Assembly (NCBI RefSeq): GCF_025370255.1
Contig: NZ_JAMTCD010000024.1
Coordinates: 1 to 58,937 of the forward strand
Length of the DNA stretch: 58,937 bases
Direction of reading: 5' to 3'
Source of the DNA: Shewanella holmiensis
Lineage (GTDB): Bacteria; Pseudomonadota; Gammaproteobacteria; Enterobacterales; Shewanellaceae
Shown: positions 53,188 to 58,937 of the stretch, in pieces
How positions within the stretch are numbered: the stretch's first letter is position 1
Layout: every line of letters starts with the position of its first letter
Program-made: the position numbers and the translations under genes
The notes under the pieces: generated by a model
What the model was told of the DNA's origin: nothing
The model's database searches: none
The model's input: the letters and a program-made list of their open reading frames with translations, nothing else

Positions 53188-54156
53188 TTAAGGTACTGCG
53201 ACTTGAGATAGAATACTGCTGATAACGCGTTCCGCGCTAACGCCTTCTGCTTGCGCTTGGTAACTCAATAACAAACGATGACGTAAAACATTTGGCGCGA
53301 CAGCTTGGATATCTTCCGGAGAAACAAAATCACGGCCTTGTAACCAAGCTCTGGCACGTGCGCATCGTTCAAGCGAAATCGTTGCGCGAGGACTCACGCC
53401 ATATTCTAACCACTTGGCTAATTCTGGGCTGTAACGCTCAGGTTGACGCGTGGCCATGACAATTTCAACAATATATTGCTCTAGCGGCTCAGCAAGATAA
53501 ATTTCTAATGCTTCATCACGCGCAGCAAACACATCAGATTGCGCTACAGGTTCAATGGTGGGCAGTTGATGGCTAATCGCTTCTTTGCGTGACTGGCGTA
53601 AAATAAGGCATTCAGTTTCAGCACTCGGGTAATCGAGATTCAGGTGCATTAAGAAACGGTCTAACTGTGCTTCAGGTAATGGATATGTCCCTTCATTTTC
53701 TAACGGATTTTGTGTCGCCATAACTAAAAACAGTTTCGGTAACGGGTAACTGGTTTTGCCAACCGTGACCTGTCCTTCAGCCATCGCTTCTAATAATGCT
53801 GACTGTACTTTTGCGGGAGCACGGTTAATCTCATCCGCTAAAATCAAATTATGAAATATTGGACCAGCTTCAAATTCAAATGTCCCGGTTTGCTGGCGAT
53901 AAATATCTGTGCCAGTTAAATCCGCAGGCAGTAAATCAGGGGTAAATTGAATACGATGAAACTCGCCCTCAACGCCATCGCACAAGGCTTTTACTGCCCG
54001 TGTTTTGGCTAAACCTGGTGGTCCCTCAACGAGTAAGTGACCATCAGCGACCAATGCAATTAATAGATTTTCAGTCAATACGGGTTGGCCTAAAATGACT
54101 GTGTCGAGATAAGTTCTTAAAGAATGAAATCGGCTTAAAGGCATACGGTTACTCAA
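53188..54156 (-). CDS. moxR: MoxR-family AAA+ ATPase
   Basis: A 322-residue AAA+ ATPase that remodels or assembles VWA-containing partners. Walker A is GPPGLAKT (residues 45-52), Walker B LILADEIN (104-111), sensor 1 ATQNPLENEGTYPLPEAQLD and a C-terminal lid domain with SPRATISLERCARARAWLQG. It is the first gene of the six-gene leftward operon moxR-DUF58-DUF4381-batA-batB/C-batD. An ATG 4 codons downstream (MPLSRF) is an alternative start. The cluster as a whole is tied to envelope stress and aerotolerance in other bacteria. Confidence 0.95.
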   Translation of the reverse strand: MSNRMPLSRFHSLRTYLDTVILGQPVLTENLLIALVADGHLLVEGPPGLAKTRAVKALCDGVEGEFHRIQFTPDLLPADLTGTDIYRQQTGTFEFEAGPIFHNLILADEINRAPAKVQSALLEAMAEGQVTVGKTSYPLPKLFLVMATQNPLENEGTYPLPEAQLDRFLMHLNLDYPSAETECLILRQSRKEAISHQLPTIEPVAQSDVFAARDEALEIYLAEPLEQYIVEIVMATRQPERYSPELAKWLEYGVSPRATISLERCARARAWLQGRDFVSPEDIQAVAPNVLRHRLLLSYQAQAEGVSAERVISSILSQVAVP

Positions 54157-54540
54157 TAATTTGCTAACAACATAAACATGATGACGCTTATGTTATGAAT
54201 TCTCTATGGATTTGGCTAGTAGGATTAACAGATTTTAACCCTCAATGAAACCAATAACCTTTAATACGGAGGCGTTAATGTATTTCGCATTGCCATTTTA
54301 TGAATTTAAGGGGGCTGACATTTGAGATTATCAGTTGAGATTAAGGCTCATCTGAACGTTAACTTTTACGCCGCCTTGAGAATTGGACGAGAGATAAAAT
54401 AACTCTTCAGTTGATTCTTTTTAGCAAAAAAATAATTTTATCTGTGATTAGAAGATCTGGTTAAACAAGATTAAAGTAATTGAATTATTGCTATTTTTAG
54501 CCAATGCCTTTATGTCTTAAATGGCACATTTAAAGATATA

Positions 54541-54558
54541 TCTAAACAGGTGTTTAAA
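54541..54558. promoter_or_regulatory. PsrA-like operator upstream of fadIJ
   Basis: TCTAAACAGGTGTTTAAA is palindromic around AAACAGGTGTTT and matches the gammaproteobacterial PsrA-type pattern TTYAAACRNNYGTTTRAA at 17 of 18 positions, as I remember the consensus. It lies 123 bases before the fadI start. PsrA represses fatty-acid degradation genes in several genera. Confidence 0.6.
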
Positions 54559-54594
54559 ACCAGCAAATAAAAAGTTAGAATCAGATCACATTTT

Positions 54595-54611
54595 TGATGG
54601 TCTGACCACTG
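54595..54611. promoter_or_regulatory. FadR-like operator upstream of fadIJ
   Basis: The core TGGTCTGACCA (54598-54608) is a perfect match to the centre of the FadR box (TGGTCNGACCA). FadR represses beta-oxidation genes and releases DNA on binding long-chain acyl-CoA. The site is 73 bases before the fadI start, where it could block the promoter. Confidence 0.7.
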
Positions 54612-54680
54612 GTTAGGCAGAAACGGATATTTACAACTTGAGCTTGTATCGCCAGGTTAACGATAAGAAGAGGGTGAAAA

Positions 54681-55991
54681 ATGAGTGATAGACAACAAGT
54701 AACAAATGCCCGCGGTGAGCGTATAGCTATCGTCGCAGGTTTAAGAACGCCTTTTGCAAAGCAGGCTACAGCATTCCATGGCGTATCAGCGCTAGACATG
54801 GGCAAAATGGTGGTAAATGAGTTGTTGTCTCGCTCAGAGTTAGACCCTAAAACCATCGAACAATTGGTGTATGGTCAAGTTGTACAGATGCCTGCCGCGC
54901 CAAACATTGCCCGTGAAATCGTCTTAGGTACAGGTATGGATGTGTCTACCGATGCCTACAGTGTGACGCGTGCTTGTGCTACATCTTTCCAATCGGCGGT
55001 AAACGTTGCTGAATCAATCATGACTGGCAATGTTGAAATTGGTATTGCTGGTGGTGCTGACTCTTCATCAGTGTTACCCATTGGCGTTTCTAAAAAACTG
55101 GCCCATGCATTAGTGGATTTAAATAAAGCGCGTACATTCCAGCAAAAATTTGCGATTATGCGCCGTTTAGGTTTAAAAGATCTTATGCCTGTTCCGCCAG
55201 CCGTTGCTGAGTATTCAACGGGGTTGTCGATGGGACAAACCGCAGAGCAAATGGCCAAAACCTATGGTATTAGCCGTGCCGATCAAGATGCATTAGCGCA
55301 TCGTTCACATACGCTTGCGACTCAAACTTGGAATTCAGGTGTGTTACAGCAAGAAGTCATGGCTGCACACATTCCTCCCTACAAACAGTTTATCGACCGT
55401 GATAACAATATTCGTGAAAATTCAGTACTTGAGTCTTACGCTAAGCTTCGTCCTGCGTTTGATCGTAAGCACGGCACGGTAACGGCAGCAAACAGCACAC
55501 CATTAACCGATGGCGCGTCTGCCATTATTTTAATGAGTGAAGGCAGAGCGAAAGCATTAGGTTATCAGCCTATTGGTTACATTAAGAGTTACGCCTTTAC
55601 CGCAATTGACGTATGGCAAGACATGCTAATGGGTCCTTCTTACGCGACACCACTCGCGCTGAAGCGTGCTGGTATGGAATTAGAAGATCTTACCTTAGTT
55701 GAAATGCATGAAGCCTTTGCTGCACAAACCTTAGCGAACATGCAGATGTTTGGCTCGAAAAAGTTTGCTGAAGAAAAGCTAGGCCGTAATCGCGCAATCG
55801 GTGAAATCGATATGAGTAAGTTTAACGTTTTAGGTGGGTCTTTGGCTTATGGTCATCCTTTTGCTGCAACAGGCACGCGTTTAATCACTCAGGTGTGTCA
55901 AGAACTTAAGCGTCGCGGCGGAGGTACTGGTTTAGCAACAGCGTGTGCCGCAGGTGGTTTAGGTGCAGCAATGATCGTGGAAGTGGAGTAA
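54681..55991 (+). CDS. fadI: 3-ketoacyl-CoA thiolase FadI
   Basis: The thiolase subunit of the FadIJ beta-oxidation complex, releasing acetyl-CoA from 3-ketoacyl-CoA. The 436-residue length matches FadI rather than FadA. The nucleophile Cys99 is in [13 protein letters not shown], with [10 protein letters not shown] and the [10 protein letters not shown] motif carrying the catalytic His, and a C-terminal [11 protein letters not shown] with the second Cys. The ATG at 54681 follows AAGAGGGTGAAAA. fadJ starts 5 bases after the stop. PsrA- and FadR-like sites lie upstream. Confidence 0.97.
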   Translation: MSDRQQVTNARGERIAIVAGLRTPFAKQATAFHGVSALDMGKMVVNELLSRSELDPKTIEQLVYGQVVQMPAAPNIAREIVLGTGMDVSTDAYSVTRACATSFQSAVNVAESIMTGNVEIGIAGGADSSSVLPIGVSKKLAHALVDLNKARTFQQKFAIMRRLGLKDLMPVPPAVAEYSTGLSMGQTAEQMAKTYGISRADQDALAHRSHTLATQTWNSGVLQQEVMAAHIPPYKQFIDRDNNIRENSVLESYAKLRPAFDRKHGTVTAANSTPLTDGASAIILMSEGRAKALGYQPIGYIKSYAFTAIDVWQDMLMGPSYATPLALKRAGMELEDLTLVEMHEAFAAQTLANMQMFGSKKFAEEKLGRNRAIGEIDMSKFNVLGGSLAYGHPFAATGTRLITQVCQELKRRGGGTGLATACAAGGLGAAMIVEVE

Positions 55992-55996
55992 TTACA

Positions 55997-58123
55997 ATGG
56001 AAAAGACATTTAGCTTACAACGTCGCGAAGACGGTATTGCAATCCTGACTATGGATGTTCCTGGTGAAACCATGAACACCTTAAAGCCTGAGTTTGGCCC
56101 TGAAGTGTCGCAAATTATTGCTGAAGTAAAAGGTGATACTAGCATTAAAGGCATAGTGGTTGTTTCTGGTAAAAAAGACTCGTTTATCGCCGGTGCGGAT
56201 ATCAGCATGTTAGCGGCTTGTACCAGCGAACAACATGCTAAAGATTTATCACAGCAAGGTCATGTGGTATTTAATGCGCTTGAAAACATGAATATCCCCG
56301 TGGTAGCAGCCATTAATGGTGCTTGTTTAGGTGGGGGGTTAGAGTTTGCTTTAGCCTGTCACTTACGTGTATGTAGTGATGACAATAAAACGGTTCTTGG
56401 TGTACCTGAAGTACAATTAGGCTTGTTACCTGGCGGCGGTGGAACCCAGCGTTTACCTCGTTTAGTGGGTGTAGCAACGGCCTTAGATTTAATGTTAACG
56501 GGCAAACAAGTGCGCCCAAAACAAGCATTAAAAATGGGGTTAGTGAATGACGTTGTTCCCAACTCAATTTTGCTTACGACCGCAATTGAGCTAGCTAAAA
56601 AAGGCAAAAGTGCTGCCAAACCGGTTAAACAGTCAAAGTTAAATCAATTCTTAGAGTCAACTTCATTTACTCGTGACATCATGTTTGATCAAGCGCGTAA
56701 ACAGGTCGACAAGAAAACTGCAGGCAATTATCCGGCACCGGCTAAGATTATTGATTGTGTTCGCCAGGGCCTAAATAAAGGTATGGCTAAAGGTTTAGAA
56801 GTTGAGGCGACTCACTTTGGCAATCTTGTGATGTCTAAAGAATCCGCGGCGTTACGCAGTATTTTCTTTGCCACGACTGAAATGAAAAAAGAAACGGGTG
56901 CAGCAGGTGCTGAGCCTCGTAAAGTTAAAAAAGCCATGGTGTTAGGCGGGGGGTTAATGGGGGGCGGTATCGCTTCGGTCACAACCACCAAAGCCAAAAT
57001 CCCGGTACGAGTTAAAGATATTTCTGAGCAAGGGCTGAGTAACGCCCTAGCTTATGCTTACAAACTATTAGATAAAGGTGTCAAACGCCGTCATATGACC
57101 CCCGCGGTTCGTGACAACATTATGTCTTTGATGACCACCACTACCGATTATAAAGGCATCAAAGATGCTGATATCGTTGTTGAGGCGGTGTTTGAAGATT
57201 TAGCTTTGAAGCATCAAATGGTTAAAGATGTTGAGCGTGAATGCGGTGAACACACTATTTTTGCATCTAATACGTCTTCATTGCCAATTGGCCAAATTGC
57301 AGAAGCTGCAACTCGCCCTGAAAATGTGATTGGCCTGCATTATTTTTCACCCGTTGAAAAAATGCCTTTAGTCGAAGTGATTGCCCACAAAACAACGTCA
57401 GCAGAAACTATCGCAACCACAGTTGCCTTTGCGCGTAAGCAAGGCAAAACACCGATTGTTGTTCAAGACGGCGCAGGATTTTATGTTAACCGTATTCTTG
57501 CTTTATATATGAATGAAGCGGCGCAATTACTGCTCGAAGGTCAGCGTGTTGAACACCTTGATAGTTCATTAATCAAGTTTGGTTTTCCTGTAGGGCCTAT
57601 GACGTTGCTGGATGAAGTAGGTATTGATGTTGGCGCGAAAATTTCGCCTATTCTAGAAAAAGAGCTAGGCGATCGTTTTTCTGCACCTGCGGCTTTTGAT
57701 AAATTACTTGCCGATGATCGAAAAGGCCGTAAAAACAGTAAAGGTTTTTATCAATATGGCCCTAAAGCCAAAAAGGCGAAATTGGTTGATGAATCCGTTT
57801 ATGGCGTATTAGGGATCAAAACAGCTTCAGACAAAGAAGCAAAAGAAATTGCTGAGCGTTGTACTATTCAAATGCTTAATGAAGCGGTACGTTGCTTAGA
57901 AGAAGGGATCATTGCAAATCCTAGAGACGGTGATATTGGTGCTATTTTTGGCATCGGCTTCCCTCCATTCCTTGGCGGGCCGTTCAGATACATAGATACT
58001 TTAGGAGCTAAAAACTTAGTTGATACCCTAACGCGATATCAAAAATTATATGGTGACCGTTTTGCACCTTGTGAAATGCTTAAAAACATGGCGACAGAAG
58101 GCAACAGCTTTCATTCAAACTAG
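55997..58123 (+). CDS. fadJ: Multifunctional fatty acid oxidation protein FadJ
   Basis: The alpha subunit of the FadIJ complex: enoyl-CoA hydratase/isomerase (about residues 1-190, with SGKKDSFIAGADISML and ACLGGGLEFALAC) and 3-hydroxyacyl-CoA dehydrogenase (about 310-620, NAD loop VLGGGLMGGGIASV, IGLHYFSPVEKMPLVEVI). A second dehydrogenase-like C-terminal part follows. I start at the ATG at 55997 (MEKTFSLQRRED), since the open extension to 55943 lies within fadI. The length of 708 residues is normal. It is co-transcribed with fadI. Confidence 0.97.
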   Translation: MEKTFSLQRREDGIAILTMDVPGETMNTLKPEFGPEVSQIIAEVKGDTSIKGIVVVSGKKDSFIAGADISMLAACTSEQHAKDLSQQGHVVFNALENMNIPVVAAINGACLGGGLEFALACHLRVCSDDNKTVLGVPEVQLGLLPGGGGTQRLPRLVGVATALDLMLTGKQVRPKQALKMGLVNDVVPNSILLTTAIELAKKGKSAAKPVKQSKLNQFLESTSFTRDIMFDQARKQVDKKTAGNYPAPAKIIDCVRQGLNKGMAKGLEVEATHFGNLVMSKESAALRSIFFATTEMKKETGAAGAEPRKVKKAMVLGGGLMGGGIASVTTTKAKIPVRVKDISEQGLSNALAYAYKLLDKGVKRRHMTPAVRDNIMSLMTTTTDYKGIKDADIVVEAVFEDLALKHQMVKDVERECGEHTIFASNTSSLPIGQIAEAATRPENVIGLHYFSPVEKMPLVEVIAHKTTSAETIATTVAFARKQGKTPIVVQDGAGFYVNRILALYMNEAAQLLLEGQRVEHLDSSLIKFGFPVGPMTLLDEVGIDVGAKISPILEKELGDRFSAPAAFDKLLADDRKGRKNSKGFYQYGPKAKKAKLVDESVYGVLGIKTASDKEAKEIAERCTIQMLNEAVRCLEEGIIANPRDGDIGAIFGIGFPPFLGGPFRYIDTLGAKNLVDTLTRYQKLYGDRFAPCEMLKNMATEGNSFHSN

Positions 58124-58154
58124 TTAATTGGGTTGAGTTAACCTGGTTAGATTA

Positions 58155-58185
58155 AAAAAACGGCAATTGATTGCCGTTTTTTTTT
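58155..58185 (+). terminator. fadIJ terminator
   Basis: AAACGGCAA (58158-58166) / TTGCCGTTT (58171-58179) with nine Ts after it. It lies about 35 bases past the fadJ stop. Confidence 0.9.
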
Positions 58186-58239
58186 GCCGTCGCGGAACAC
58201 TTTTGCCTTATTTTTAGCCAAAAAGTCTTATCTTTAGGG

Positions 58240-58245
58240 TATAAT
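58240..58245 (+). promoter_or_regulatory. Candidate -10 box TATAAT
   Basis: A perfect TATAAT, but no good -35 hexamer 16-18 bases upstream. If it is used, the transcript would carry a leader of about 175 bases before the small membrane protein gene. Confidence 0.4.
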
Positions 58246-58427
58246 ACGAACAATTAGTCGTTGTTTAGTATTAAGTGGCTTGTCCCACTGTATAAGATGA
58301 TTGAATCAACATGTTGTTTCATAATGAGTAACGACTCAATAATTAACACTGAAAATGGAATGCCAAACGGCCTGTTCAGTATTTTTCATCATGGAATGTA
58401 GTTAACTGGATGTAAGTCGAGGTTTCA

Positions 58428-58643
58428 GTGATATTTCAATTCGAGTGGTTACTCTTGCCATTAATGCTATTGGCGAGTGGAGTGTTTTTAGGTTTTTCAG
58501 CTTATTATGCTGGGTTAGCTGTTAAACGATGGGCCTTTATAGGTATGTTACTTGGGCCTATAGCTTATCCGCTATTCACAACACATAAACATTTAGCCCA
58601 CCGTAAAGTTGAGGGCACTCAATCACATAGATTAAGCTTTTGA
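58428..58643 (+). CDS. Small membrane protein of unknown function
   Basis: A 71-residue protein starting at a GTG (58428) with a modest GAGG-like ribosome site. Two hydrophobic helices (about residues 7-30, EWLLLPLMLLASGVFLGFSA, and 35-52, AFIGMLLGPIAYPLFTTHKH) are joined by a short loop, followed by a basic C-terminal tail. I do not recognise a family. A possible TATAAT box and a structured leader lie upstream. A bidirectional terminator follows about 110 bases later. Confidence 0.65.
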   Translation: MIFQFEWLLLPLMLLASGVFLGFSAYYAGLAVKRWAFIGMLLGPIAYPLFTTHKHLAHRKVEGTQSHRLSF

Positions 58644-58752
58644 TATGTCTTGAAGCTAAAACAGTGAACAAGGTTTAACCGCAACATCTAGATCGTCTTA
58701 TATTAATCAGCTAATTTAGTTAACGGCATTAAAAACAAAGATTTATATAAAC

Positions 58753-58782
58753 AAAAAAGGAGCTATCAGCTCCTTTTTTGTT
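58753..58782. terminator. Bidirectional terminator near the right edge
   Basis: AAAAAAGGAGCT (58753-58764) / AGCTCCTTTTTT (58768-58779) with a three-base loop. It can serve both the rightward small membrane protein and the leftward 38-residue gene. Confidence 0.9.
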
Positions 58783-58794
58783 TAATTGGCAGTT

Positions 58795-58911
58795 TTACTT
58801 CCACCAGGCTTTAGCTTGAATCACTTCTAAATGTTCTAAACCTGCAGGCAATTTGACTTTTTTACGTGCTGGCTTAGCTAAGCCCAATGCAATTTTCAAT
58901 GAAGTAAACAT
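58795..58911 (-). CDS. Small 38-residue protein of unknown function
   Basis: ATG at 58911 with AAGGAG eight bases upstream, TAA at 58795-58797, then the terminator 13 bases later. It encodes MFTSLKIALGLAKPARKKVK and LPAGLEHLEVIQAKAWWK. It has an amphipathic, basic N-terminus and a Trp-Trp-Lys C-terminus. Strong ribosome site plus terminator argue that it is a real gene despite its size. No function can be read from it. Confidence 0.65.
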   Translation of the reverse strand: MFTSLKIALGLAKPARKKVKLPAGLEHLEVIQAKAWWK

Positions 58912-58937
58912 AGTCTAACTCCTTAAGCAACTAGTGT

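Noticed and set aside
46981..54156. Magnesium chelatase or gas-vesicle cluster
   Set aside because: MoxR, DUF58, DUF4381, VWA and BatD together match the bat cluster; there are no chelatase or gas-vesicle proteins.

Overview
The window looks like chromosomal DNA of a gammaproteobacterium of the genus Shewanella, most likely a cold-water species. The evidence is the gene order (ssrA-smpB-ratA-rnfH-bamE, then a split borosin pair, then aceBA; rlmN-pilW-rodZ-ispG-hisS-yfgM-bamB-der; moxR-bat; fadIJ), the moderate AT bias, and Shewanella-type proteins throughout. This assignment comes from gene content and remembered gene order, not from a database search.

Layout. 1-3.5 kb: the end of an integrated genetic island (inovirus Gp2-like protein, AlpA-type regulator, unknown cargo protein, P4-type tyrosine integrase) abutting the 3' end of the tmRNA gene ssrA. 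The other end of the island lies outside the window. 3.5-6.3 kb: trans-translation (ssrA, smpB), ratA-rnfH and the lipoprotein gene bamE. 6.5-9.4 kb: a compact operon encoding a split-borosin RiPP pair, namely a SAM-dependent backbone N-methyltransferase and a 70-residue precursor, followed after 4 bases by a membrane TPR-GGDEF diguanylate cyclase. This is the most interesting locus. 9.4-11.1 kb: a 1.7 kb gene-free, repeat-bearing gap. 11.1-14.2 kb: the glyoxylate shunt (aceB, aceA). 14.5-16.3 kb: an HDOD-GAF regulator whose terminator hairpin has been split by an IS66 remnant.

16.3-24 kb is a mixed set: an NTF2-like secreted protein, an MtfA-type peptidase, an orphan ParA with a small partner, a DUF3820 protein, a GNAT, an NrfJ-like protein, a 5'-nucleotidase-like phosphoesterase and a CNNM/CorC transporter. 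24-33.1 kb is a housekeeping run for RNA methylation, pilus stability, cell shape, isoprenoids, tRNA charging, outer-membrane assembly and ribosome assembly. 33.1-37.1 kb holds a decayed CBS-domain gene, a large secreted subtilase and a GNAT that lacks a normal start codon. 37.1-42.1 kb is a four-gene operon coupling an RND efflux pump to a DUF2892 membrane protein and a rhodanese. 42.3-45.4 kb carries fadL and putP. 45.6-54.2 kb carries an ECF-type sigma factor with a DUF3379 partner and the six-gene moxR/bat cluster. 54.5-58.1 kb is fadIJ (beta-oxidation), preceded by PsrA-like and FadR-like operators. The right edge has two small genes.

Several parts form one physiology: FadL uptake, FadIJ oxidation and the AceBA shunt together support growth on fatty acids and acetate. 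BamB and BamE belong to the same outer-membrane assembly machine. All function calls rest on reading motifs and family resemblance by eye; no search was run.
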